Source of the DNA: Trichosphaerium sp. ATCC 40318
Lineage: Eukaryota > Discosea > Flabellinia > Trichosidae
Length of the DNA stretch: 64,000 nt
NCBI GenBank assembly: GCA_038496445.1
Contig: JALMLS010000585.1
Span: forward strand, 62,001-126,000
Direction: 5' to 3'
In this document: in pieces, positions 11,489-30,155 of the stretch
How the letters are laid out: each line of letters begins with the position of its first letter
How positions within the stretch are numbered: position 1 is the stretch's first letter
The notes under the pieces: generated by a model
The model's database searches: none
The model's input: the letters and a program-made list of their open reading frames with translations, nothing else
What the model was told of the DNA's origin: nothing
Program-made: the position numbers and the translations under genes

Positions 11489-12583
11489 ATGTTGCTAAAA
11501 CACAGTCAAAGTGAAGAACAAGAAAAATCTCTTCAACACGTGCCGCCAGAGACGCTTACGTATATACTAAGTTACTTGGACAAGAAAGAGCGTATTAGCA
11601 ACACGAGAGTTTGTCATTTATTAAATAACATCATTCGCAATAACCTTGGCTTTTCGTGGATCAGATTGAAAGAAGCAGCAGATTGTAATGTTCTGAAAGA
11701 CAGCCCATTACTTAAAAACACCTTCATTCTTTGCTACAGCTTAGAACTATCAAAGGCAGACTATTCTTGTCTTTCTGGTGTTAACTCAATAGTCCTCGCT
11801 AATTCAAAAATAACAGATGAAGGTGTACTTGCTTTGCTCGATGGAGGAAGACATACAATCAAATATATTGATTTGACAAACACACAAATAACAGATGTTT
11901 CATTAAAAGCACTCAGAGGTGTAAAGGTGATACAAATCAGGAAGTGTATGAATATCACTGTCGAAGGTATCAAGCACCTCAAAAATGCACGTGATATTTC
12001 AATTGAGAGTAATCCAAAGGATTCGTGGCTTCAACACCTCAGCAATCTTAACAAAGTTGACATAAGTGACGGGATATCAATTACAGATGAAGGAATAAAG
12101 GCACTACTACACGTCAAATACCTATCCTTGAGCAACTGTCAAGCGATAACAGCCTCAGGTTTGAAGCACTTGACTGATCTAAGGCGTCTTAAAATATTTG
12201 ATTGTTCTAATATTACACGTGTAGCAGTGGCTAATCTCGTACGCCTTGAAATAGACCTGTGTGATAATATTACGGATGAAAGCTTGAAGGACTTACCAAA
12301 TCTCACATACCTTGAACTGTATCAATGTACTGAGATTACAAGTGTATCATTGGCTAATCTTAGATACCTTACGATATTCGGATGTTATAATATTACTGAT
12401 AGAGGTTTGAATAAGTTGGTCAATCTTGAGACACTTGAAATCAATAGTTGTTACAATATTTTTGGCTCTTGTTTAAAGTACATGAAATCTCTCAAGAGTT
12501 TAGAATCTGATATTTATGTAAATGGAAAGAAATTGGTATCAATATACAATGAACAGTGTAAGACAAAAAAAAACATACGTTAA
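11489..12583 (+). CDS. F-box / leucine-rich-repeat protein 2
   Basis: One exon of 364 residues starting at the ATG at 11489. Residues about 15-60 form an F-box (VPPETLTYILSYLDKKERISNTRVCHLLNNIIRNN). The rest is a run of about twelve LRRs, 22-26 residues each, with the pattern ITDEGVLAL or ITDESLKDL followed by a strand such as LTYLELYQC. The Cys at the repeat end marks the cysteine-containing LRR subfamily. It probably acts as an SCF substrate receptor (inference). Unlike F-box gene 1 it has no intron, although the equivalent F-box position is interrupted there, which suggests intron loss or gain within the family. Confidence 0.8.
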   Translation: MLLKHSQSEEQEKSLQHVPPETLTYILSYLDKKERISNTRVCHLLNNIIRNNLGFSWIRLKEAADCNVLKDSPLLKNTFILCYSLELSKADYSCLSGVNSIVLANSKITDEGVLALLDGGRHTIKYIDLTNTQITDVSLKALRGVKVIQIRKCMNITVEGIKHLKNARDISIESNPKDSWLQHLSNLNKVDISDGISITDEGIKALLHVKYLSLSNCQAITASGLKHLTDLRRLKIFDCSNITRVAVANLVRLEIDLCDNITDESLKDLPNLTYLELYQCTEITSVSLANLRYLTIFGCYNITDRGLNKLVNLETLEINSCYNIFGSCLKYMKSLKSLESDIYVNGKKLVSIYNEQCKTKKNIR

Positions 12584-13113
12584 ATAAAAGTGTACACCAC
12601 ACAAGCTTGTGTATTCCGAATTGATTTTCGCCAACTTTCATATCTCAGAATTTTTAACGGTATTGTTCGTCATTCAAGCTTACAAACAGCTTTCTAAGTG
12701 CATATACTTGAATGTAATCTAATAAATCAATCTTTACTAACGAAACGCATCTCCACGTTCTACAGTTGCACGCCAACAGGCATATATCTTTCCTTGTAAA
12801 AAAAATCAGAAAAACTATCAAACAATTGCAACTGTCAATACAATCGTTTCATGAATCTAATTTAGATTCTACCATATACGATTACTTGGATAATACTAGA
12901 ACCGTTGGTCGACCAACATTAAAAAAAAGTACACTCATCTCCTACACGAAGACTATTTATTTAAATTTTTTTTTTACAAGGGTTTTTTTACAACTTTACA
13001 CCTCATTTTTTTTAATATCCATTTTTTTATCATCATCAAAAGGGGGACGAGTGTACCCCCTTTTTTTTAAAGCCTACACTACTATTTTTTGTGTATATAT
13101 CCTTCTCTCCTAT
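12584..13113. other. convergent 3' intergenic region
   Basis: Spacer between two genes that face each other (F-box gene 2 and poly(A) polymerase). It is very T-rich from 12957 to 13070 and holds the hairpin listed separately. A frame at 12766-13122 is low-complexity and unsupported. Confidence 0.5.
13038..13064. terminator. perfect 9-bp GC-core hairpin next to T tract
   Basis: AAAAGGGGG (13038-13046) and CCCCCTTTT (13056-13064) are exact reverse complements with a 9-nt loop, and eight T residues follow the right arm's CCCCC. It sits between two convergent genes, 50 nt past the poly(A) polymerase stop. It looks like a bacterial intrinsic terminator, but in a nuclear genome it may only be a structured 3' UTR element. 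Confidence 0.4.
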
Positions 13114-15675
<2,562 letters not shown>

Positions 15676-15985
15676 GCTTCGTTCGCTAATTCATCAACTG
15701 GTGAGAAAAACGGTCTACAGTCAGCGAAATGTCAAACGCGCATTATACTCAATCGCATACAATTATGCTGTGTGTACTGCACAGTCTTAGTTTTTTATAG
15801 CGTACCAGTTACCAAGCTGTCAATTGTTTTGTTTGTGTAGCACAACAGCGCATCACTACGCAAGTTGTTTACTAGTGGTGCCTTGCCTTTCTCTGTTGAC
15901 AGTGTAACTAACGTTCACTTAAGCACTCGTGGCGAATTTTACCCAAAAACATGCGATTTTTGGAGAACAGCCACCTCTAAGAGTT
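15676..15985. promoter_or_regulatory. divergent spacer, poly(A) polymerase/PI4KB
   Basis: About 310 bp between two genes transcribed away from each other, so it should contain both promoters. No specific motif is convincing. In-frame stops upstream of 15986 limit how far the PI4KB frame can extend. Confidence 0.45.
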
Positions 15986-19826
<3,841 letters not shown>

Positions 19827-20395
19827 CATAGTAAAAACAAGTATACATTAATAAATAATTACAAAAAAAAAACAATAATAAAACAATCACGTGTGTTGTT
19901 ATTCCCGGTAAATATTTAGTAGTTGATTTTGTTCGTTTTTTATAACTTTCTAATTCGGACAATTGTTTATCCAAGTTTTGCTGAATAGACTTTAAATTTA
20001 AATGCTGTTATGATGCAGATATAGATAGTGACAGCATTATCGGCGTTAAAACTGTACAATTAATTATCACGTCATAAGGCACTGATAAAATTAAAGTTAA
20101 GTTCACGTGCGTTTTGTCAAGTACGCATGCGATAACCCCTGTTCACTGAAGGTAACCATCGGTCGGATAATTCACAATGCTATAGTCCGTTTCAGTTTGA
20201 TACAATTTATCGCGTCTAAGGTTGTGTCCAGATGATTTCCTTTGTAATCTTCAAAAAAAAAGCAAGAGAAACGCAAAGAAGTAATTATTCGTTCCATGAA
20301 CTCATTTAAGTTTGATGACCAAATCCTCACTTGAACTATTTTTCTATTAGTCTTATCAACAGCAAACAACAACAACACATCCTCTCCAGCAATAA
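19827..20395. other. intergenic, no gene seen
   Basis: Spacer between PI4KB and the C2 protein. It contains CACGTG near 19888 and 20105 and a run of A near 19863. No gene or RNA recognised. Confidence 0.45.
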
Positions 20396-22856
20396 ATGTC
20401 AGGAACAGAAAAGAAACAGCATTTTCTAGAAGTACTACTTCTCGATGGTAGCGATTTCAGACCTGGTACATCAAAAAGTGACCCACTCTCAATGAGGTAC
20501 TGCCTTTCGTCATTTGTTTTAATTTAACAACTACAAAGGTGCGATTCATACTTCATTCTCAACTTGAAGTCTCAACAAAAGGAAACAAAGCATAAGAGTG
20601 GCGTGCAAAAGCGTACACGATCTCCAGTAGTACGTTAGAAGTTTTGTTAAAGGTTCAGCAGTTTATGGCTAGACGTTCATGTGGCCATAAGTGACTGAAC
20701 CTCTGTGGATATGATGTCATCAAAGTAACTTAGTTTTTTTTTAGTTTTTGGAGTTGTTTATTCTCGCAGTGCCTGGTACCTTATTGTTATATTTTCATCT
20801 AGTGTAAACTCATTAACTCTTTAGATAACTTGGTTAACGCTCAAGGAGGCATTAATGATAGTATTGAGTTCAACGTGTACAACAAAGCACTTTTTTTAAA
20901 TATTTGTCTTTTTTGGGTTTTTTGTTTGTTATGATTTTTGTTGTAACTGAAAACAATGTAGATATGATTACAAGAATGTTGGAATGAAAAAGATATTGTA
21001 CGGCCGTGTTGCTTATACTCATAATAATTTTGATGTATCTGTTTAGAGACAAGGCTTTCGAATTTGATCTGAGTAAACTCAAACTGGACAAGTCCGTTGA
21101 GCACGTTCATAAATACACGCCATATGAAGAAGCTGCAGAAGGAGAAACAAAAAAGATTAAATACAATCCAAAGATAAGGTTCAGTGTGACTCACATGGCT
21201 TTACCACAGAGTCAAATCCCAACGGCTTTGATATCAAGGGTAACGATAGTTCTTGGTTGTTTAGTAACTCACTACTGTTTAGACTGGTGGCTTAACAAAA
21301 GATAAATTTTACAACTCAATCTCAAGAACTGCTATCAAAAAAGTACGTCACGTGACTTAGTTTTTTCTGATACTATTGACACTATGATTTAACGACTAAT
21401 TTCATTTCTAGGCATTGAAAGGCCAGCGCGGTAAAGCTACCGGAGTGGCTTGGGTTGATTTGAAGGTCCATGGACTTAGGCACTTGGAGAAAAAGTAATC
21501 AAGAAAAACAAACACGTGTTTATTGTTGTTGTGCTTACTTTTCAAAAGAGGAAATGTTCTACCTTCTTCAGTAGTTGTCGGTGTACAACTTAACTCTACA
21601 TTGGAAAAACCTACTAATTTTTCAAAAAAAGTAACTACAGACAGTTGTGAGGTACCAGATGTTGTTTATTGAACAAAAATCCAAACGTAGTCGCTGACTT
21701 GTTTGTTTTTAGTTCACTAAGGAAAACGGCTTTGGATTTGAAGTACCTAACATAGGTCGCGACTTTTCTCTTCTCGATGCTTTCAGAATAACTTGTGAAC
21801 AATCAGGAACTAAGGCTACCTGGGAGTAAGTCAAAAAAAACAGTACCTTTTGTTCAATAATTGTTTTCTTAGCCCACAACAAGCTTACATAGTTTTGGAT
21901 ACTCTCAAAGAAGGACAGACATTAAGGAAATGGGAACCTTTCGGCATGAGTGGAATGGAAGTAGACATAGAGGTTACAAGAAGTGTAAAGCACATAGATG
22001 ATCTCAACGAGTCAAAAATGGTCAAGCTTCAAGCCAAGCTCTTGTATGCTTTGAGCCTTGTTAGACTCATGCTTGCTAAGGCAGGTGTAAGTTGTTCTGT
22101 TTCTGTTAGTTGCAAACTGGTAAGACATTGCTTTAGCGATTTATGTTAATCACTTAATTGCCCTAGGGAATCTTCAAAGTATCTTCGTCTCTCAAAATCG
22201 ATGCAGACATGATTGACGAGAAAGAACAAGAGCGGAACCTACAACAACTTGACAATGACTTGGACGTACGCCACTAATTTCATTGCATTATACGATAGCT
22301 TTTTAGGGATAACGCTTATTTTGAAATAGAATGAAGAAGAAGATGAAGATCTTGATAACACGGAAGACCAGTTAGCAAAATCAGGTAAGCAAATAACATA
22401 GACTTATACAATATTAAATTGTAACACCTCTCTAGCTGTCCTTAGAAAAATGCTGGGTAATGCAGTTCAGAAAGCAATTGTTGGATTACGTCAAACTGTT
22501 GCCAAAGCCCAGAAAAACGGTACCCCTAGCATCTGGAAATGACAACCAGTCTTTCTAACCTGCTTTTTTTCTAGGCATCACTGGAAGTGTTGGTGTTGGG
22601 ATATCAATCGATGTAAGTTCTGATATTATTTGTCTAGTAGTACTATAGACTTTCAGAAAAGTTATCAGCAATATTTAGTCAACATTGGATCACGTGATTT
22701 GGAGAAACCTAACTTTGTTTATAGGTGTTTTCATTCTTCGAGTTTGAAATCGATTTTGAAGTAGAGTCAGCAGAAGGAGTTACGTACATTACTCCAAAAC
22801 CAGGTGCTAGGACACAAAGTACCACAGTAAACCTCTATGATAAGAAAGTTTGTTAA
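20396..22856 (+). CDS. tandem C2-domain protein
   Basis: About 13 short exons can be joined in phase from the ATG at 20396 to the TAA at 22854-22856. The N-terminal 100 residues have the shape of a C2 domain: LEVLLLDGSDFRPG, SYFILNLKSQQKETKHKSGV, then IEFNVYDYKNVGMKKIL. A second C2-like unit follows after a helical linker (VDLKVHGLRHLEKK, GFGFEVPNIGRD, AYIVLDTLKEGQTLRKWEPF). The C-terminal third is acidic (NEEEDEDLDNTED) and ends in a beta-rich segment (VFSFFEFEIDFEVESAEG). C2 domains usually bind membranes, often with calcium. Few of the canonical Asp residues are visible, so calcium binding is doubtful. I cannot name the family. It lies downstream of PI4KB and upstream of V-ATPase a, all on the plus strand. 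Confidence 0.6.
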
Positions 22857-23582
22857 GCATCAACAGTCCAAGAGCTACCTACGCATCATATCACCTCAAT
22901 ATGAAAAAAAAAGCGCATAATATGTTTACTCTTAGACAACAATACAAACATCATGAAATAAACTGCATTCTTGCAAATTGTTCGTTAAAGCCACAATCTT
23001 GCTCTCCTAGAATACATGACATACTGTGGAATGGTTAGTTTTTTAACCGCGTGTCTATGTTTAAGATATCAAGCATTCAAATAATGGGTGATACATTATA
23101 TTGTAGTAGTTCAACTTTAATGTTTTTCTTGCTCATTTAGGCTTAATGGTACAACTACATTTGGATTAAGTCACAAGTATAAGTATGGAATGCATAACAT
23201 CAACAACATTGAATTTACAGAACATAATAGATAAATCTATTTGACTGCTCAAAGTACTCATTTGTTTCGGCAAACAAAAAGTTAGACCCTCATGTCTGAC
23301 TGATAAACACAGGGTTGGATGAAACCTATCTGAATCGATTGACGCTAATACAGAAAGGCCTTAGATCTTTCAAGGTCCTGTTTCTACAGCGTGTCGCTGT
23401 TTACACTGGGGCGTCGTTTGTTTCATACAAACATGTTAGAGCGCGTTTGAAGACTGTATACAACGAACTGACATACAAAATATACAATAAAAACCTACCA
23501 ACAAAACTGAAAAAAAGGAAAAAAGGAAAATTTCAACGAAAAGTGGACGGAACGATAACAGTTATTTACTTGCCCCATAAAA
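22857..23582. other. intergenic upstream of V-ATPase a
   Basis: AT-rich spacer. A frame at 23315-23707 overlaps the true V-ATPase start in another frame and is not supported. Confidence 0.5.
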
Positions 23583-26500
23583 ATGGGCGAGCTATGGAGG
23601 TCACAACCTATGCACCTGGTGCAGTTGTTTATACAAATAGATGCCGCACACGATACAGTAGACGAGTTAGGAAAACTTGGACTCATTCAGTTCAAAGACG
23701 TACGTAACGGTATCACCACAGCCTCTTGTTTGTATTGCGAAGGGTTTTAATGCGGTTCTCGGTGGGCGGATTTTTTGAAAACAGGATTTTGGGGTTTTGT
23801 GATTTTTCTCTCGTCTTTGTCTCTCGTCCGTCTAAATGATTGTTTCTATAGCTTAATGAAGGAGATACAGCATACCAGCGTACTTTTGTTGATGATGTAC
23901 GAGCTTCTGATGAAATGGAGAGGAAAATTCGGTTTTTTATCGAAAATATTCAGAATACGAATAAAACCCTTCCAGAGGGTACAACACCAATAGAAATCAA
24001 TCAAACAGAAGACCCACTACTGCGTTTTAACATGAACGAACTTGTTGGTAAGTTTGAAGATCTTGAAAAGGAGCTTTTGCAGATGGAATCAAACGAAGAA
24101 ACTCTTTGTAAGAATTACAACGAATTTATCGAATTGAAACACGTGCTTGAGAAAGATCAAGATTTTTTTCTTGAAGCAGGGGTACGTTAAAGTTATAAAA
24201 ACAAGCGAAACTAAAAATAAAGTTTATTCTAAATCTTGCACGTGGTAATAAGTTGAAATGACTTTTTTCTTTTGCTAGGAAATGGCACATGAAACTGTAA
24301 TAGCAACACCTGGCGAACAAACCCGAGAATTACTGCTTGAAAGAACGGATTATCATGACGCTCCAGCCACTATTAGCAGCGTTGTGAAACTTGGGTAAGT
24401 GATGTCGAACTTTGAGTGTAGCAATTATTTTGCTAATAGCATGAGTTGTAGATTTATTACTGGCGTTGTTGAGGCATCTCAGTTTGCGATGTTCGAAAGA
24501 ATTATGTTTAGAGCAACACGTGGAAACTTATTTTTGAGACACGCTGAGATTATAGACGAGATAAGAGATCCAACAACCAATGAGTTTGTTCTCAAGAAAG
24601 TGTTTATTGTATTCTTCCAAGTACGGGTTTTTTTACAATACTATTTCCAATGCACGTGACCTTATTCATCACTCAAGGGCGAAAAACTGTACACCAAATT
24701 GAAAAAGATATCTGAGAGCTTTGGATGTAATGTATACCCTTGCCCAGATACACCAGAAGAGAGAGTAGAGCTTGCAAAAAAAGTAAGTAGCGACGACTTT
24801 CGTTTGTTGACCGTGCAAAAGGTAAAACAACGTCTCGATGATTTGAAGCTTGTAATCGACCGCACTGCCCAACATAAGATGCAAGTGCTCAGGAACCTAG
24901 CACAACATGTTAATGCATGGAGTACTCATGTCACCAAAGTACGAATAGAATCAAAACATATCTAGGCATCAACGTATCTCACTTGCCTACAGGAGAAGTC
25001 GATATTCCACACCATGAATAAGTTCAATTACGATCAAGGTAGAAAATGTCTTATAGCCGAAGGTTGGTGCCCTCAAGAATCAACAGAGGAAATACAATTG
25101 GCTCTTAGACGTGCCAAGGTAAAACGCTCTTTATTTTCGTCGTTTTTTCTTACTTTTTTCTTTAGGATAGAAGCGGAGTTCTTGTTCCTTCAATCTTGAG
25201 TATCATGAACACTAAAGAACAACCCCCAACTTACTTTAAAACAAACAAGTTCACTTCAGCCTTCCAAGGCATTATAGACGCCTATGGCGTGGCAAGATAC
25301 GGAGAAATAAATCCGAGTACGTTCCACGAAGATTGATTTTGTACAGCAACAAAAAAAAGTAACCGGTGTTTTAGCGTCGTTTACCATTGTCACTTTTCCC
25401 TTTCTTTTTGGCGTCATGTTTGGAGATGTAGGTCATGGATTAATGATGCTTGCTTTTGCATTATTCATGCTCTGGAAAGAGAAGGAATGGCTAAAGAATC
25501 CTCCACATGAAGTATGTTTTGCGTTCTTAGTTTGCGTGCTAATTTTAACTTTTCCTTTTCTGTAGTTACTAGAAATGGCTTTTGCAGGAAGATACATCGT
25601 TTTGTTAATGTCTTTCTTCGCTATATACTCTGGATTTATGTATAACGAATTTCTCTCTGTTCCAATGAATCTTTTCGGAAGTTCTTGGGAGCTTCAAGAA
25701 ACATGTAAAAATGATACATTAACTGGCAATGTTTCGTGTTCTTTTGGTTACCATTATAAGTACTGGAATAACACTGGTATACGCGGACCATATCCCTTTG
25801 GATCTGATCCTATATGGAAGGTACAAAAACGTGAAACCTCTAAACTGTTAGCTAAGAAAAAACAAGGGAAACGATCATGAACTTCTGTTTTACAATTCAT
25901 TGAAAATGAAGATGTCAATCATCCTTGGTGTATCTCAGGTACCGCTACTTTATTCAAACACATTCTTTCCAAATACCTTACTCGTTTTAGATGGTACTTG
26001 GACTTTTTTTGAAGCTTCTAAATGGAATCCGATTTCGTAAATCTCTTGATATTTGGTTCGAGTTTCTTCCACAAGTAACGTTCATGTTGAGTCTCTTCGG
26101 ATACACGTGCTTTATTATATTCTTCAAATGGTACACGCCATATTATTATAACGACCAAATGACTTTACAAGGACATGTCTTCCGTACGCACTGAGAAAAA
26201 AGTCGCCCACAGCTAAACAAGTTTTTTCTTACTTTTTTCTAGCAAATGAAACGTTTGGCGAAAACTGCCCAAAGTACCCTCTTACAAAAGAAGCACCTCA
26301 ACTTCTAAACGTCCTTATATACCTCGTACTCGGTTTTTGGCAACCGGCATCTTCAAAGTGCTTATACCCTTTTCAATTCTATGTTCAAATGATATTGGTT
26401 CTTTTAGCAATAGCATCAGTACCAGTAATGCTTCTTGTAAAACCAATCGTCTTGTGGTACAGAAACAAACAAAAGTACGTTCACAATACACAAGCTGTAT

Positions 26501-27130
26501 ACTTTATATTGACCTGAATATCATAGAGAAAGTCAGCGCGGATATCATCGGTTAGATGATGAGGATAGTGAAGAAGAAGATGAAGAAGAATCCTTTGAAT
26601 TTGGTGATATTATTGTGCACCAAGTCATTGAAACCATTGAATTCGTACTTGGCTGTGTTTCACACACTGCAAGTTATCTTCGTCTGTGGGCTTTAAGTTT
26701 AGCGCATTCAGAGCTAGCTACTGTATTCTGGAGTATGCTATTCGTAGACGTCGGGATAAAAGCTCTAGGACGAGAAGGAATCATGTATTCTGTTCTTTCA
26801 CCAATCACAACGTTTTTGTGCTACGCTGCATGGTTAGGAGTTACGATTGCTGTTCTCTTATTAATGGTACGTGATATGATAGATTTTATAAAAGTGCAAA
26901 TCACGTGCTTGTGTATTCTAAAATTAAACTTCAATAGGAATCGCTTTCTGCCTTTTTACATGCACTACGTTTACATTGGGTTGAGTTTCAAGCAAAGTTC
27001 TACTATGGTGATGGATACGCCTTCTCTCCGTTTTCATACAAGCGCATCTTATCTGGTACACATTACAATTTATTACAATAGATATTTCCACTAAACAATC
27101 ACAATAGGTGAAGCTGACGACGACAATTGA
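23583..27130 (+). CDS. ATP6V0A: V-type proton ATPase subunit a
   Basis: About 14 exons from the ATG at 23583 to the TGA at 27128-27130. The N-terminus is diagnostic: [18 protein letters not shown] then [16 protein letters not shown]. The cytosolic domain continues ([20 protein letters not shown], then FGCNVYPCP). The membrane domain follows: [32 protein letters not shown], then [15 protein letters not shown], which holds the essential Arg for proton transfer. It ends [27 protein letters not shown], an acidic tail and stop. Subunit a forms the proton half-channels of the Vo sector in acidic organelles. An acidic insert ([11 protein letters not shown]) precedes the last membrane bundle. The intron series shows the GTAC-type donors clearly. 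Confidence 0.96.
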
Positions 27131-27655
27131 TTACAAAAGACTGTCTCCAAACCACAATAAACATAACCTTTATCACTCTCAATTATTTGTAGACTCCATT
27201 ATGTTAGGCTTGCTGATACAACGAGCATAGAATCATTTGTTGTAATAGTTTGATAGAAACCATTGAAAAAAGCTGATTGAAAAAAGTTGATTGAAAACTT
27301 GCGATATTATTCAAGTTCTACAACTTTAATGCTAAAATACTCCAATACGAGCAAGTTATGTTCTCATTTTACCTTATTTCATATGAGCAATGATTAAGTG
27401 ATCGATGTCCACATTTGTGATGCCGGTTAGTTTTGTCGAGTTTTCAACTTAACATGAGGTTTTTAAGTGAGAGTATGGTAGTTAGGTTGATACTGTTTCT
27501 TGTCTACTGGATACCAAGATACAGCTAAGTCTTTATGTTCACTTTTTGAGGTACGCACATGGCGCCCACGCGTCATTTTTAAAGGTACAGCGGGAACAAA
27601 ACTGTATTAAACTGTTTGGCATAGGCAACTTGAATTGAAAGTGTGAGCAGTTTAT
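27131..27655. other. 3' spacer; start of inverted duplication
   Basis: No gene seen. From about 27270 the DNA matches, in inverted orientation, the DNA following the second alginate lyase near 61.6 kb, so the duplication includes the downstream flank. Confidence 0.5.
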
Positions 27656-29610
27656 TTAATCTTCTTCACAAGGTCCTTGGCTGGTGATATCCAATTCATA
27701 GAATCGAACTGTAGCGAACTGACCACCAGAGTTTGCTTGCAAGTAGCTACCAGCCTTGAAGTAGTTTGTGAAGCTGCTCCAATATCCACCCACATCTACG
27801 TCCAGTTTTTTAGCACCATTGAGGTACACTTTAAGGCGTCCATTGTCAGCCTATTGGTAAACATCAAAACAAGTTACATAATGTCGAGGACGTACATGTA
27901 TTTCCATGTCAAAACGACTAAATCCAACACTGCCCAGAGTAACCTCAAGTTTGTGTTAATTGTAACTTCGAGACAAAAAATAAATGTTATAGATACCTTT
28001 GGAGCATCGTCACCGTTTCTATTTTTCTTGTACAAAGCGTAGATATTCCCGTTAGATTCCCATTGAATTTTGATAAGAGGTGGGGCATCAAAAGCGTGAA
28101 TTTGAAGTACTATAACTTTATTGGCATCCGTTTTGGCTCTATCAACTTTGAGTCTTGCTTTCATCACGTTTTTATCAGATATGTGCCAATTCTAAAAAAG
28201 CAGACAGAGTGTTAGATTTAGATTAACATTGTTGTTGTGTACGTAGTTATCATCATCAGGGTTACAGAGTTGACGTAACTCAGATCTTGGGTAACTTGAT
28301 CCACTTGTTGTACCGCCATTTGAAGGACAATAAAAGGTCATCGATCCATCGCCTCCTGTGTAAAAGTAGTTGGAAACGTATGTGCGCAGCTAACAGCAAT
28401 GTTAAAAAGGCATGACTTTGTAGAAAGTGGGGAAATAGTTGCATACTTGAGAAGGTGATCTTTCGCTTGCTGACGAATCAGGAAGTGTTATTTTCCAGTT
28501 GCTGAGGTCGAAGTTTTCTCCAGGCGTTTTGCTTGTGTCTAGCGCTGTAACTTGCGCGAGGAAGATTGCCACACAAACCAATAAAAGAATCCAGTTCTGG
28601 GTATACTGTGAGATGTAGAGATAGAACAGCGGAAATTTGCTTTGTACCATTTTTCCGCTTGTGTTGTTTATTGTTTGAAAACTTGAGTAGAATGATTTGC
28701 TGGTAACTTTCTCATATGCTGGTGTGCATTTAAATCACATGATTGCGTGATATTTACAAAAATAACTTGAGTATAAAGGTTTCGCTTATGTAGCTTGGAA
28801 ATGAACTGCCCTTACCTATCCAATAATTACAATGGAATGGGAGAGCGGGTTTTTTTTTTATCCGCACCTAAGGTTGTACAATAGTAAACACTTCTTGGAC
28901 AATGGAAACGAACTTTCGTTGCTAGGTTCACAAAACAATCTAGGTGCTAGTTTCTTTCATGTTGAAGAGGTAGGATGTTATGGCAAAACAATATTCTTTC
29001 GAAAAAATCACATGACGTCATTTACGTTTCAAATTTTTGTAATTTGTTTCCAATTAGTAAAATTCTGAGCCCTTTTTTCAGACTCTATGATCCTTTTAGA
29101 GCAATAAAAAATAGTGGTGGCTGGTACTTATTCGTTAGGTACTGCAAATTCATAAAATTTTGCAGTACTTGAAAGTATCCGTTCCCCATAACGTCTCTGG
29201 TTGTTAAACATGTTCCATGCATAATATTGGTCAATATTGCAGAACTCATACTCTTCACATTTTTAAGTTACAGTATTACAAGGTGAGGTAACATTAGTCT
29301 AATAGTTCTCGGAGTGTCTTTTTATTTCGAGACATCCTATCGCCAATTTAGTTCATGCAACAGGTTGATGTGAGACTACAATTGCTGTATAACCTCCTCT
29401 ATAAAATTACTCCATAACATGCCTATAATAGCAGCAAATGAAACGTTAAGGTGAAATTGAAAAGAATGGGGTTTGCACTACTTTTGGCAAAATTCACGAA
29501 AGTGCATTCGTGATATTTCACAAGATTTCGCGTAGTATCGCGACATTTTGCGACAAGTATGTATTTGTCATAAGTACAATTACTCAATAACACGAGCAAC
29601 TTTGTAAAAA
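27270..29610. repeat. inverted segmental duplication, left copy
   Basis: This 2.3-kb segment is nearly identical, in inverted orientation, to 59253-61600. The match covers the alginate lyase, its downstream flank and about 0.95 kb upstream. The left end matches near GAACTTGAATAATATCGC read on the minus strand, and the right end stops at a TTTGTAAAAA. No terminal repeats or target-site duplications are evident, so it looks like a segmental duplication rather than a transposon. Confidence 0.85.
27656..28650 (-). CDS. alginate lyase, polysaccharide lyase family 7 (copy 1)
   Basis: Four exons, 28447-28650, 28243-28389, 27997-28191, 27656-27850, all phase 0, encode 246 residues. A hydrophobic N-terminal segment (ILLLVCVAIFLAQVTA) should act as signal peptide. 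All three PL7 signatures are present: R-S-E-L-R in SSYPRSELRQL, Q-I-H in VIVLQIHAF, and YFKAGSYLQ, along with the entry motif FDLSNWKITLP. PL7 enzymes cleave alginate by beta-elimination. The gene has three introns of host type, so it is a resident nuclear gene. A second, nearly identical copy lies inverted at 60.2-61.2 kb. Alginate points to brown algae or bacterial exopolysaccharide as food, which is inference. Confidence 0.93.
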
Positions 29611-30155
29611 CAATGGTAACGAACAGATCAAGAAGAAAAAACAAAGTCTGAAGTTCCTCGTCGGAGTTAATATCGAAAATTCGTGTTTTTACAAAGAAAG
29701 GTGATAAATTGAAAACCTAAGGCAAGAGAGTATTTCACTAATACAAAAAGTTGAGATGCTCAGAGCAAGTTAAGCATTCAAACCACAACTTATAAATCAC
29801 GTGAAAGGCTTTTGTAGCATAGAGTGTGAGTAGAGTTTGTGGACACTACTACTAGTGTGGCGTTTTGTGTAGCTACCTTATACCAACAATTGTAATCAAC
29901 TGAGGATTAACGTTTTTGTTTGGTAGCTAAGCCAAATTACTGTTCATAGTGAGAACAGCACAAGAGACAGCAAACTACCACCTTAAATTAACCAAGCAAA
30001 CTATGAATTAGTTGGATATCCAACCCACATATAGACTGCCCAACATTCACAAATTGTAAGTTTGATAATTTTTTATTTTAGACATTCTCTACAGTCATTT
30101 TTTCATCCATGGTTCTTACCAGTCGTTGATTAATGCAAAAAAACACGGAGAATCT
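28651..30155. other. upstream flank of alginate lyase and spacer
   Basis: The first 960 bp are part of the inverted duplication and must include the lyase promoter. A 60-odd-residue frame (left 29423-29644 minus, right 59256-59456 plus) is kept open in both copies, with CGCGA/TCGCG-rich DNA, but I see no domain and treat it as unproven. From 29611 to 30155 nothing is recognised. Confidence 0.4.

Noticed and set aside
29423-29644. Short frame kept open in both inverted-duplication copies
   Set aside because: Duplication is too recent for openness to be informative, and no start, splice or domain evidence exists.
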